DNA of 64,000 bases from Actinoplanes cyaneus (GTDB taxonomy: Bacteria > Actinomycetota > Actinomycetes > Mycobacteriales > Micromonosporaceae): NCBI RefSeq assembly GCF_016862095.1, contig NZ_BOMH01000019.1, positions 1-64,000 on the forward strand, in the 5' to 3' direction. The translations under genes and the position numbers were made by a program. How positions within the stretch are numbered: the stretch's first letter is position 1; every line of letters begins with the position of its first letter. The notes under the pieces were generated by a model. The model was not told the origin of the DNA and did not search any database. It worked only from the letters and a program-made list of their open reading frames with translations. Shown here in pieces: positions 49,447 through 57,718 of the stretch.

Positions 49447-52148
49447 CTCTCACCTGGGAGATGCTGCAGGATCGGGCCCTGCGCGGTGACCCGGCCGGCC
49501 TCCTCACGCTGCTGATCCGCGCGCCGGAGCAGGAACGCCTCGCGATCGCCGGGGACGTCGAGGCCGGCATCAGGAAGTCCGATCGTGACGCCTGGTGGCG
49601 TTCCGAGAGCGCCCCCGGCTACGCCAATCCGAACCCGGGATACGCACTGGCCGTGATCGGGTGCATGCCGACCGCGGCCCGGGCCGCGGCCCTGCTGACC
49701 CGCGGCAACATGCGGACCTGGGCCACGATCGGCGCGCCGCGGCTGACCGAGGTCGCCCGGTTCCGTCAGATCCCGTGGCAGGGGGAGCTGGGCCGGCGGA
49801 TCGCCGAGCGGCTCCCGGCGCGGGACGCCGACGGGAATCTGTGGCCGGTGATCTCCGCGCTGCTGCAGGCCGGTGACGCCGAGCCCCCGATCACCGAGAA
49901 CGTGGTCCGTGCCTGGCACGCCCACCTCGTGTCGGTCCGGACTCACCGCCGGGACCGCAGCGCCCCGCCGCCGCTGAGCATGCGGCTGCGCGACGATCCG
50001 CACCGCGACGTGCTGTTACCCGGTCTCTTCGAGTTCGCCGGCCTCGGCGCGGACATGTCCGGCGGCTCCTGGAACGAGACGACCGGCTCCTGGAGCAACG
50101 AGCCGCGACTTCCGGGGATCATCGCGTACCTGATCGGCGAGGGCATTCTCGAACGCAAGACCTATGTCGACCTGACAGTCGACCGGCTGTTGCGGGGCGG
50201 TAAGCCGAACGAGCTGCGTCCGTTCGCGCTGCTGCACGACGCGCTGGAGCCGACCGTCGACGAGTTGTCCAGCCATGCGCTGGACTACGCGCGGTTGCTG
50301 CCCGAGGCGCCCGGCGCGGTCGCGACCCTCGCGCAGAAAGCGTTGCGCACCGTCGACGACGCCGGCCGCCTGGAGCTGGAGACGCTGCTCGACACCAGCG
50401 GGCCGACCCTGGTCCGTAAGGAGAAGACGCTGGTCAAGGCTCAGCTCACCTGGCTGGAGCGGGTGGCCCGCCGGGAGCCCGCCCGGGCCGGCGAGGTGCT
50501 GGAGACGGTCGCCGCCGCGTTCGGCCACCCCGCGCTGGACGTGCAGGAGCGCGCGCTCGTCCTGATCGGCAAGCAGATCGCCGCGCTGGACCCGGGCACC
50601 GTCGCCCGGCTCGCCGACGCGTCCGCGGTGCTCGCCGGTGACCTGCCGGCCCGAGCCGCCGGGCTGTTCGGCGTGGCCGCGCCGGTGACCGGCGACGAGG
50701 TGCCGGAGCTGCCGCCGGCCGCCCCGCCGGCCGCGATGCCGCCGCCGATCACCACCGCCGCGGAGCTGGCGGAAGAGCTGGTCGTCCTCGTCCACGAGAG
50801 GTCGGCGATCCACTGGGAGCGGGTGCTGGCCGGGCTGGTCACGCTCTACGCCACCGAGGGCTCGGCGACGCTGCGGGCGGCGTTGCAGCCGGTGCTCGAC
50901 CGTTACCCGGGCCACTTCGCGGAAAGCTCCTGGAACCGGACCGAGCCGCTGCTGCACCTGGGCGTCGCGATCCACTCCGTGATCGACCCCGGCAGATCCG
51001 GCGGGTTGTGGGGGCGGCTGGTCACCTCGGTGCGCACCGCCTGGCAGGACGGCCGGCGCGGCGGTCACGACTCGGCGCTCTCCGCCACGCCGGACGGTGT
51101 GCTCGGGCTGCGTGTCGCCGAGCTGGCGACCCAGCTGACCCGCACGATGGTGCCGCTGATCATGGCGACGCCGACGCACGTGACCGGCAGCGTGGACCCG
51201 TCCGTGCTGCTGGAGCGGCTGCGCCGGGCCGAGGCGGAAGGCTGGCAGCCGTGGCCGGTCGACTTCGAGCAGGCGCTGCTGCGGCTGCCCCGCCGGACCG
51301 ATCCCGGGGTCGTAGCCGGGGCCACCGCGCTGACCTCCCCGGCCGGGCGGCAGTTCGCCGCCTGGCTGACCCGCGGCGGCCTGCCGGACCCGGTGACCCG
51401 GCGCTTCGAGCAGACCCCGGACACCGGGCGCCGGGACCACTGGGCGCGGGACGTGCGCCGGGTGGTGGCGGCCATGAGCCCGGCCCGCGACGGTGGCCTG
51501 CGCCTGGAGCGCCAGCTGCTCACGCTCGCCCCGGCCGCGCACCCGGAGGCTTATCCGGACACCTTCCACGAGTCCGGTGACGTGCTCACCATGGTCCTGC
51601 CGCACCATCGGGAGGCGGCGGCCGCCTGGGTTCTGCCCGAGCTGGCCGCGATGGCCGACCAGGAGCAGCGGGCCGGCGCCGAGGTGCTGCCGCTGCTCGC
51701 CGAGTGCTCAGGGCCGGTCGGGCCGGCGCTCGCCTACGGTGTCGCGTACGGGCTCGGCGCCCGCCACCAGGAGAACCGGATCGCCGCCGGCGACGCGTTC
51801 CTCACGCTGGCCGGGCGTCCGGAGCCGTTCGCGGCGGCGGTCGGCGCGGCGCTGACCGACCTCGGGGCGGACGGTGTCCTCAAACTGTCCCGGGTCGTCC
51901 CGGCCCTGACCGACGTGCACCGCGCCGGGGCTTCGGTCGCGCTGTGGGAGGTGCTGGCCGCGGCCCTGCCGGGTCTGCTGCCGGCGGCGCCGCGTGGCCT
52001 GCCCGATCTGCTGGAGCTGTCCACGCAGGTGGCGCGGGCGGTCCGGGCGGACTCCCGGATCGCGGGGCTGGCCGAGATCGCCGCACGCGACGGTTCGAGC
52101 AGGCTGGTCAAGGAGGCGAGGCGGCTGCAGACCGTCCTGGGGCACTGA
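49443..52148 (+). CDS. DUF6493 family protein (long helical repeat protein)
   Basis: A 901-residue soluble, almost all-helical protein consistent with HEAT-like repeats: NMRTWATIGAPRLTEVARFR, GIIAYLIGEGILERKTYVDL, KAQLTWLERVARREPARAGE and ALVLIGKQIAALDPGTVARL. A middle linker is Pro/Ala-rich (PELPPAAPPAAMPPPITTAA). The C-terminal part repeats the helical style (GAALTDLGADGVLKLSRVVP). It matches the DUF6493 family that is encoded with SWIM proteins. Translation is coupled to the SWIM gene by an ATGA overlap, so the two probably form a complex. No enzyme motif is visible. Confidence 0.82.
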   Translation: MTLTWEMLQDRALRGDPAGLLTLLIRAPEQERLAIAGDVEAGIRKSDRDAWWRSESAPGYANPNPGYALAVIGCMPTAARAAALLTRGNMRTWATIGAPRLTEVARFRQIPWQGELGRRIAERLPARDADGNLWPVISALLQAGDAEPPITENVVRAWHAHLVSVRTHRRDRSAPPPLSMRLRDDPHRDVLLPGLFEFAGLGADMSGGSWNETTGSWSNEPRLPGIIAYLIGEGILERKTYVDLTVDRLLRGGKPNELRPFALLHDALEPTVDELSSHALDYARLLPEAPGAVATLAQKALRTVDDAGRLELETLLDTSGPTLVRKEKTLVKAQLTWLERVARREPARAGEVLETVAAAFGHPALDVQERALVLIGKQIAALDPGTVARLADASAVLAGDLPARAAGLFGVAAPVTGDEVPELPPAAPPAAMPPPITTAAELAEELVVLVHERSAIHWERVLAGLVTLYATEGSATLRAALQPVLDRYPGHFAESSWNRTEPLLHLGVAIHSVIDPGRSGGLWGRLVTSVRTAWQDGRRGGHDSALSATPDGVLGLRVAELATQLTRTMVPLIMATPTHVTGSVDPSVLLERLRRAEAEGWQPWPVDFEQALLRLPRRTDPGVVAGATALTSPAGRQFAAWLTRGGLPDPVTRRFEQTPDTGRRDHWARDVRRVVAAMSPARDGGLRLERQLLTLAPAAHPEAYPDTFHESGDVLTMVLPHHREAAAAWVLPELAAMADQEQRAGAEVLPLLAECSGPVGPALAYGVAYGLGARHQENRIAAGDAFLTLAGRPEPFAAAVGAALTDLGADGVLKLSRVVPALTDVHRAGASVALWEVLAAALPGLLPAAPRGLPDLLELSTQVARAVRADSRIAGLAEIAARDGSSRLVKEARRLQTVLGH

Positions 52149-52293
52149 CCCTCACCGTCGCTGGGGCGCGCTCGTTCCGGGATGCGCGCCGGTTCCGGGA
52201 TGCACGCCGGCACGCGTCGCCGACCGGCGGGGTCTGCCGACCGGCCCGGCCCCACCTCAGGCTGGGCGGCAGACCGAGGAGCACGCACGGCTC

Positions 52294-52373
52294 GGCTGGT
52301 GCTCACGGCTGTTGTCGGCCGCCGATACAGCCGTGAGCACCAGCTCACACGGTCCGGCTGGTACTCACGGCTG
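52294..52373. repeat. one and a half copies of the 62-bp palindromic repeat
   Basis: The left arm GGCTGGTGCTCACGGCTG, a 16-nt loop and the right arm CAGCCGTGAGCACCAGCT pair over 17 of 18 positions. A second left arm (GGCTGGTACTCACGGCTG) begins exactly 62 bp after the first and can pair with the preceding right arm over 16 of 18 positions. Compared with 21936-22173, the stem pair T-A has become C-G on both sides (GGTTG/CAACC to GGCTG/CAGCC), a compensatory change that supports pairing. It lies between convergent genes. Confidence 0.88.
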
Positions 52374-52440
52374 TTGTCGGGCGGTGCTTACGGCGGGTGG
52401 AGCGGGCGGCGTACGTACGCGGGAATGGGCGGAAATGCGG

Positions 52441-52475
52441 AAACGCCGCCCGGGTGGGGGACCCGGACGGCGTTT
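52441..52475 (-). terminator. hairpin terminator of the GH26-like gene
   Basis: AAACGCCG pairs with CGGCGTTT and CCGGGT with ACCCGG around a GGGGG loop, with one internal mismatch. On the minus strand the stem ends in TTT, approaching a classical intrinsic terminator, 21 bp past the leftward gene's stop. Confidence 0.8.
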
Positions 52476-52496
52476 CCTCAGGGGGAGGGTGGAAGA

Positions 52497-53543
52497 TCAG
52501 CCGAGCTTCACGTCGAAGATCGGGTTGGCGGCCAGCTTGCGGAACGCGGCGAGCGAGGACTTGGAGCTGTCGATGCTGATGTCGCGGTCGCCCTCGTCGT
52601 CGTGCTTGGTGTCGAAGTGCACGATCGCCTTGATCGCCGGGCGCTTCTTCAGCTCGTTGAGGACGCTGTTGTAGGCGGCCGACTTGTCGGTGGTGCGGCC
52701 GACGCGGTGGTAGGCGCCCCACTCGGCGACCATGACGGGCTTGCCGGCGTGCTTGGTGGTCGCCCAGTCGTACCAGCCGAGCGTGCCGCCCTTGGCCTTG
52801 CGGTCCAGCAGCGAGGCGAAGTTGCCGTAGTGGTAGTAGCCCTTCTCCACGGAGACGTAGGAGTCCAGGCCGACCCAGTCGACGACGTCGTCACCGGGGT
52901 ACAGGTCCTTCCACCAGGACTGCGCCATCCACTTCTCGTTGCCCATGTACGCGACGACGTTGATCACGTTCGACACGCCCTGGGCGCGCAGGCGCAGGAT
53001 CGTGTGGCGGTACATCGCCGCGAAGTCCTTGGCCTCCATGCCCGAGCCGGCGCGCGCGACGACGTCGTTCTCCGGCTCGTGGTTCAGGGCCAGGAAGAAC
53101 TGCTTGCCGTACGCCTTGGCCCGCGCCGCGAAGGCGTCGATCCGCTTGTCCTGCTGGCCCTTGGCGACGGCCGCCCAGGTCGTGCCGTACGCGATCTTCC
53201 AGTTCTCCAGCAGCACCCGCGGGCGCGCCGAGTCCTGGGTCATCGCGATCTCGGCCTTGGTCGGAAACGGCTCGTTGCCCTTGTGGTACTGGTGGAAGAT
53301 GGCGGCGGTCCGGCCGCTCGCGTTCTCCCACGTCTTCAGCGCCTGGTCACGAGGCGCGCTGGTGAAACCACCAGCCGCACCGCCCCAGAGAACGCCACAG
53401 GTCGGGACCAGCTTGGCGCCGGTCTTGCACCCCGTGTCGGCAGCCTGCGTAGCGGCCTGTGCCGGCGTCCCCGTCACCGCGCCGGCGAAACCGGCAGCGA
53501 GGGCGGTGAGCGTCAGTACGGTCTTGCGCAGCGTCGACTTCAA
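52497..53543 (-). CDS. secreted glycoside hydrolase, GH26-like (candidate beta-mannanase)
   Basis: A protein of about 348 residues. The signal peptide (KSTLRKTVLTLTALAAGFAG) ends near AQAA. The mature enzyme is a TIM barrel of the clan A type: ILRLRAQGVSNVINVVAYMG and YPGDDVVDWVGLDSYVSVEK frame the barrel, the acid/base Glu is in FFLALNHEPEND (about residues 155-158) and the nucleophile in PVMVAEWGAYH (about 274). It resembles GH26 endo-beta-mannanases and related lichenases; mannanase activity is not proven by these motifs. The TTG at 53543 has GGGGGG nine nt upstream; a TTG two codons earlier is possible. An inverted repeat (53566-53585) lies in the 5' leader. Confidence 0.8.
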   Translation of the reverse strand: MKSTLRKTVLTLTALAAGFAGAVTGTPAQAATQAADTGCKTGAKLVPTCGVLWGGAAGGFTSAPRDQALKTWENASGRTAAIFHQYHKGNEPFPTKAEIAMTQDSARPRVLLENWKIAYGTTWAAVAKGQQDKRIDAFAARAKAYGKQFFLALNHEPENDVVARAGSGMEAKDFAAMYRHTILRLRAQGVSNVINVVAYMGNEKWMAQSWWKDLYPGDDVVDWVGLDSYVSVEKGYYHYGNFASLLDRKAKGGTLGWYDWATTKHAGKPVMVAEWGAYHRVGRTTDKSAAYNSVLNELKKRPAIKAIVHFDTKHDDEGDRDISIDSSKSSLAAFRKLAANPIFDVKLG

Positions 53544-53565
53544 AATCAAATACCCCCCGGTCTGT

Positions 53566-53585
53566 CCGGCGGCGTTGTCCGCCGG
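53566..53585. promoter_or_regulatory. inverted repeat upstream of the GH26-like gene
   Basis: CCGGCGG and CCGCCGG with a 6-nt loop lie 23-42 bp upstream of the start codon. It could be a leader hairpin or a weak operator. No CTTAAG motif of the sugar locus is found here. Confidence 0.3.
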
Positions 53586-53728
53586 GCATGTGAAAGAGAT
53601 TCCAGGGCGACGGGTGCGCGCCGAGTGCCCGTGCCGGTGCGGGCCGGTTGCGGCCGAATTGGGGCGCCGGGCACACCGGCCGGGGTGTCTCGCTTGCTTC
53701 CGCGCCGCACCGGGAGTAGCCAGGACGG

Positions 53729-54946
53729 ATGTGGATCTTTGACGGGCACAACGACGTGGCCATGCGGCTGCGCGAGTCGCACGGGTCGAGCGTCGCCGGA
53801 TTCGACCGGGAGCAGCCGGGGCTGCACACCGACCTGCCGCGGCTGCGCGCCGGCAACGTCGGCGCCCAGTTCTGGTCCGTCTACGTGCCGTCCTCGCTCG
53901 CCGAGCCGGAGGCGGTCACGCACACCATGGAGCAGATCGACGTCGTGTACCGGCTGCTCGCCGAGTACCCGCAGGCGCTGGAGGCCGCTTTCACCGCTGA
54001 CGACGTCGAGCGGATCGTCGCCGCCGGCCGGATCGCCTCGCTGATCGGCATCGAGGGCGGCCACTGCCTGGCGCGCTCCCCCGGGGTGCTGCGGGCGTTC
54101 GCGCGGCTGGGGGTCCGCTATGTGACGCTCACCCACAACCATCACACGGCCTGGGCCGACTCGGCCGCCGCGCCGCCGGCGGCCGGTGGCCTGACGGCCG
54201 AAGGGCTTGCGATGGTACGGGAGATGCAGCGCATCGGCGTGCTCGTCGACCTGTCGCACGTGGCGACCGGGACGATGCACGCCGCGCTCGACGAGGCCGC
54301 CGCGCCGGTCGTCTTCAGCCATTCCGGGGCGCGAGCGGTCACCGATCACCAGCGCAACGTGCCCGACGACGTGCTGGAGCGGGTCCCGGCGAACGGCGGG
54401 GTGGTGCAGATCCCGTTCGTCGCCTACTTCGTGTCGGCGGCCGCGCTGGACTGGTACCACGCCGCCGAGGCCGAGTGGGAGCGGCTCGGGCTGCCGCCGA
54501 TCGGGTACGACTGGCCGCGCGCGCCGCGTGCCGGGGAGAGCTCGCCGCCGGCGGCCCGGCTCGCCGACCAGGCGTCCGAGCCGGCGTTCCGGCCGTGGCT
54601 GGCGGCGAACCCGCGCCCGGACGCGACAGTGGCGGACGTCGCCGACCACGTCGAGCACGTCCGCGCGGTGGCCGGGGTGGACCACGTCGGGCTGGGGGCG
54701 GACTTCGACGGGGCGTCGGAGCTGCCGGTCGGGCTCGGCGACGTGGCGGGTTACCCGAACCTGCTGGCCGAGCTGTCGGGGCGCGGCTGGTCGGACGATG
54801 ACCTCCGGAAACTCGCGCACCGCAACGTGCTGCGGGTGATGCGCGAGACCGAGCAGCACGCGACGGAGCCGCTGTGGCCGTCGGCCCGTCGCGCGACCGC
54901 TGGTGACTCGCCGGTGCCGGCCGACGAGACGTCACTCACCGCCTGA
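53729..54946 (+). CDS. membrane dipeptidase family zinc enzyme (peptidase M19)
   Basis: A 405-residue M19 dipeptidase. The binuclear zinc ligands are all present: His and Asp in IFDGHNDVAM, Glu in LIGIEGGHCL, and His in VDLSHVATGTM and in VVFSHSGARAV. YVTLTHNHHTAWADSAAAPP and VGLGADFDGASELPVGLGDV are the remaining signatures. It cleaves dipeptides, including some D-residue dipeptides. Cytoplasmic, since no signal peptide is seen despite the family name. Convergent with the APC permease. Confidence 0.95.
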   Translation: MWIFDGHNDVAMRLRESHGSSVAGFDREQPGLHTDLPRLRAGNVGAQFWSVYVPSSLAEPEAVTHTMEQIDVVYRLLAEYPQALEAAFTADDVERIVAAGRIASLIGIEGGHCLARSPGVLRAFARLGVRYVTLTHNHHTAWADSAAAPPAAGGLTAEGLAMVREMQRIGVLVDLSHVATGTMHAALDEAAAPVVFSHSGARAVTDHQRNVPDDVLERVPANGGVVQIPFVAYFVSAAALDWYHAAEAEWERLGLPPIGYDWPRAPRAGESSPPAARLADQASEPAFRPWLAANPRPDATVADVADHVEHVRAVAGVDHVGLGADFDGASELPVGLGDVAGYPNLLAELSGRGWSDDDLRKLAHRNVLRVMRETEQHATEPLWPSARRATAGDSPVPADETSLTA

Positions 54947-54978
54947 TCAGAATTCGCATAAGTGACGAATCATCAGGT
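54943..54978. terminator. weak inverted repeat between the dipeptidase and permease genes
   Basis: CCTGAT with ATCAGG and GAATTCG with CGAATC form nested partial stems in the 26-bp gap between the convergent genes, overlapping both gene ends. It may act as a bidirectional terminator, though the central loop is large. Confidence 0.35.
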
Positions 54979-56601
54979 ACCGGTCGGCGGCTTCCCGGTC
55001 TCCGGCCCGGCCGCCTCCGGCGTGGGGGTCGCGCCGTCGGCAGGAGCCGCGGTTTCGGTTTCCGGGGCCACGGGCGTGGCGGGGCCGGAGGGGTGCTCGG
55101 CGTCGCGCGGATGCGGTGCGGTGGCGCGCGGCTCACGACGTACCGTATCGGGGTCTTCCGGGGTGGTTGTCGGGTTCTCCGGCGGGAGGCCGGTGCCGAT
55201 CGCGGCGTAGACCGGCGGCCGGTCGCGGCGCAGACGGCGGCCCCACCGGACGCCGAGCAGGTAGACGGCAAGGAACGCGACCGGCGGCAGGTAGACCTTG
55301 ACCAGGTTGTCCGAGTCGAGCAGGTCGCCGAAGAAGACCACCGAGAGCAGCAGCATCAGGATCAGGAAGACCGCGGCGATCCACGGGGCGACCGTGCGGC
55401 GCCACGTCGTCTCGCCGTGCGCGTCCCGGCGGAAGAAGCGGACCACCGCGAGCGACGCGATCGCCATCAGCACGAGGACGCCGAGGCCGCCGGAGACCGT
55501 GCCGAAGAAGAAGAGATCCGTCGTCGGGTTCAGCACCAGCGCCGCGAAGATCAGCAGCACGACCAGGGCCAGCGCGGACTGGGCGCTCGAGGCGGCGACC
55601 GGCACGTCGTCGCGGGTGCGGGCCAGCGCCGGCGGGAGCACGCCCTCACGGGCGACGGTCAGCGCGTACCGCGCGACGGTGTGGTGGAAGGCGAGCATCG
55701 CGGCGAACAGACTGGTCGCGAAGAAGATCCGGCCGAGGTCGACGAGCGCGCCCGGCAGGTACGGATCGGGCAGGACGAAGAACAGGTCGTTGAGGTACTG
55801 CGCGGCGACGTCGATGATCCGGTCCGGCCCGGCGACGACGGACATCGCCCAGGCGGAGCCGCCGTAGACGATCGCGGCGACGCCGAGCGTCATGAAGATC
55901 GCCCGGGCCACCGTGCGCCGGGGGTCGCGCGCCTCGGCCGCGTAGACCAGCGGGGACTCGAAGCCGACCATGCCGGCGACCGCGCCGACCAGCAGGGACA
56001 CGCCGCCCGCGCTGGCGATCAGCCCGGGGTTGAGCGTGTCGGCGGTGACCGACCCGCCGGCCGGGTGACCGAGCATGACAGCGTCGAAAATCAGCACGAT
56101 CAGCACTTCAGCGCAGACCAGGACGGTCAGGATACGGGCGTTGAAATCGATCTGCCGCAGGCCCAGGAAGCTGACCAGGGCCCAGCCGAGCAGCGCCCAC
56201 ACGATCCAGGACATCTTCAGCCCGAAGATCGCCGCGGCGTTGTGGGCGGCCACGCCGAACGCGCCGTAGAGGCCGATCTGCATCGCGTTGTAGGCCAGCA
56301 GCGCGACGAAGGCGGTGCCGACCCCGGCCGGCCGGGACAGGCCCTTCGCGGCGTATGCATAGAAGGCCCCGCTGTTCGGCACGTGCCGGGCCATCGCGGT
56401 GAGGCCGACCGTGAAGATCGCCAAGACTATGGCGACCAGCACGTACGCGACCGGGATGCCCTTCTCTCTCACCTCCCCGTAGCCCAGCGGGAGAGCCCCG
56501 GCGACCACGGTGAGCGGTGTCATCGCGGAGACCGCGATCACGAACACGGACCATGTGCCGAGTTTGTGCGAATTCTGCTCGGTAAGCCCCGCTTGCGACA
56601 C
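54973..56601 (-). CDS. APC family amino acid/polyamine permease
   Basis: A 542-residue permease with 12 predicted membrane segments. It begins KLGTWSVFVIAVSAMTPLTV, and HVPNSGAFYAYAAKGLSRPA and GMVGFESPLVYAAEARDPRR are the APC transporter signatures. The C-terminal 75 residues are a disordered Pro/Thr/Glu-rich tail (ETETAAPADGATPTPEAAGP). The GTG at 56601 has AGGAGG four nt upstream; the longer open frame is not conserved. Its substrate is probably an amino acid; with the M19 dipeptidase nearby a peptide-derived amino acid is possible, but no operon links them. Confidence 0.9.
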   Translation of the reverse strand: MSQAGLTEQNSHKLGTWSVFVIAVSAMTPLTVVAGALPLGYGEVREKGIPVAYVLVAIVLAIFTVGLTAMARHVPNSGAFYAYAAKGLSRPAGVGTAFVALLAYNAMQIGLYGAFGVAAHNAAAIFGLKMSWIVWALLGWALVSFLGLRQIDFNARILTVLVCAEVLIVLIFDAVMLGHPAGGSVTADTLNPGLIASAGGVSLLVGAVAGMVGFESPLVYAAEARDPRRTVARAIFMTLGVAAIVYGGSAWAMSVVAGPDRIIDVAAQYLNDLFFVLPDPYLPGALVDLGRIFFATSLFAAMLAFHHTVARYALTVAREGVLPPALARTRDDVPVAASSAQSALALVVLLIFAALVLNPTTDLFFFGTVSGGLGVLVLMAIASLAVVRFFRRDAHGETTWRRTVAPWIAAVFLILMLLLSVVFFGDLLDSDNLVKVYLPPVAFLAVYLLGVRWGRRLRRDRPPVYAAIGTGLPPENPTTTPEDPDTVRREPRATAPHPRDAEHPSGPATPVAPETETAAPADGATPTPEAAGPETGKPPTGT

Positions 56602-56709
56602 GGCGCCTCCTGTCCACAGCGGATCAGTGCCAGACGCCGAAGATATCGAAGTTAACTGATCTTGGGGCGGCTTGTTTCCGTCCCGGCCCGCACGGGTAGG
56701 TTTGCGGTC

Positions 56710-56979
56710 ATGCCCATCGGCCCGCAACCACACGGCCGCCGCGGCACCGTGGAGGAGCCCTACAGTCCGCTCAACCTCCGCCTGGTCCTCGCCGCGTTCG
56801 GCATGGTGGTGTGCGCCGTCCTGTCGGCAGTGCTGTTCCGCGCCGGCTGGACCGTGCCGGCCTGGCTGCTGGCGGTGTGGGCCGTCGTCGCGCTGGGCGA
56901 TCTCGTGGTGATCCAGTTCCGCCGGCGGGCACGCGCCCGTGCCGAGGGCGGCCGGAAGGACCACGGCCTCTTCGAATGA
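56710..56979 (+). CDS. DUF6343 family small membrane protein
   Basis: An 89-residue protein with two membrane segments: RLVLAAFGMVVCAVLSAVLF and PAWLLAVWAVVALGDLVVIQ. The leader motif EEPYSPLNLRL matches the PYSPLRLRL-type start of the DUF6343 family of actinobacteria. Function unknown. The ATG at 56710 gives the family-like N-terminus. It converges on the response regulator gene with a hairpin between. Confidence 0.8.
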   Translation: MPIGPQPHGRRGTVEEPYSPLNLRLVLAAFGMVVCAVLSAVLFRAGWTVPAWLLAVWAVVALGDLVVIQFRRRARARAEGGRKDHGLFE

Positions 56980-56980
56980 C

Positions 56981-57003
56981 CCGGCCGGCCGACAACCGGC
57001 CGG
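56981..57003. terminator. hairpin between DUF6343 and response regulator genes
   Basis: CCGGCCGG repeats on both sides of a 7-nt loop, in the 30-bp gap between convergent genes, so it can end both transcripts. Confidence 0.6.
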
Positions 57004-57009
57004 CCCGCG

Positions 57010-57660
57010 TCAGGCCATCCCCGCGTCGTGGACGAGCAGGGCGATCTGCACGCGGTTGTTCAGCCCGAGCTTGGTGAGCAGCCGGGAGACGTGCGCTTTC
57101 ACCGTGGCGATCGACATGAACAGGTCGGTGGCGATCTCCGCGTTCGACTTGCCCTGCGCGACGGCGAGCGCCACGTCCAGCTCCCGGGTGCTGAGCTGAT
57201 CCAGTCGCCGGCCGGCCTGCCGGCGATCCGGCTGCGGGGCGGTGACGTGCGTGATGAGCTGCCGGGTCACGCTCGGCGACAGCGTGGCCTCACCGGACGC
57301 GACGCGCAGCACCGCGTCCCGGATCTGCGCGGGCGGCGTGTCCTTCAGCAGGAACCCGCCGGCCCCGGCCCGCAGCGCCCGCAGCACGAACTCGTCAGCG
57401 TCGAACGTCGTCAGGACCAGCACCTCGGGCGCGTCCGGCCGCCGGCGCAGCGCCTCGGTCGCGGTCAGCCCGTCGACCCCGGGCATCCGGATGTCCATCA
57501 GCACGACGTCCGGGCGGTGCTCGGCGACCGCGTCCGGCACCTCGCCGCCGTCACCGGCCTGCCCCACCACGCGTACGTCGTCGGCGCCGTTGAGAATCAT
57601 CGACAGACCGGCCCGCACCAGCGGATCGTCGTCGACGATCAGGACCCGGACCGGGCTCAT
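57010..57660 (-). CDS. NarL/LuxR family response regulator
   Basis: A 216-residue regulator. The receiver domain has the acidic pair in VLIVDDDPLV, phospho-acceptor Asp56 in VVLMDIRMPGVDG, the Thr in LVLTTFDAD and the Lys in FLLKDTPP. The C-terminal LuxR helix-turn-helix is LDQLSTRELDVALAVAQGKS followed by NAEIATDLFMSIATVKAHVS. The ATG has GGGGGGA upstream. It is 58 bp downstream of the histidine kinase gene, so the two form a two-component operon. The divergent ABC exporter is the likely target. Confidence 0.95.
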   Translation of the reverse strand: MSPVRVLIVDDDPLVRAGLSMILNGADDVRVVGQAGDGGEVPDAVAEHRPDVVLMDIRMPGVDGLTATEALRRRPDAPEVLVLTTFDADEFVLRALRAGAGGFLLKDTPPAQIRDAVLRVASGEATLSPSVTRQLITHVTAPQPDRRQAGRRLDQLSTRELDVALAVAQGKSNAEIATDLFMSIATVKAHVSRLLTKLGLNNRVQIALLVHDAGMA

Positions 57661-57718
57661 GCCGTCCCCCCGTTCAGTCGGCGTCACACCACACCACCGT
57701 TCATCTCTCGCCGCCCGG

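Larger units (their letters stand above)
52149..52496. other. 348-bp convergent intergenic region
   Basis: No gene between the DUF6493 and GH26-like genes. It contains the 62-bp palindromic repeat (52294-52373) and the hairpin at 52441-52475. The first 100 bp contain short direct repeats of CGGGATGC(A/G)CGCCGG. Confidence 0.6.

Noticed and set aside
53729..56601. Dipeptidase and APC permease as one peptide-use operon
   Set aside because: They are convergent, each with its own start signals; a functional link is possible but not supported by arrangement.
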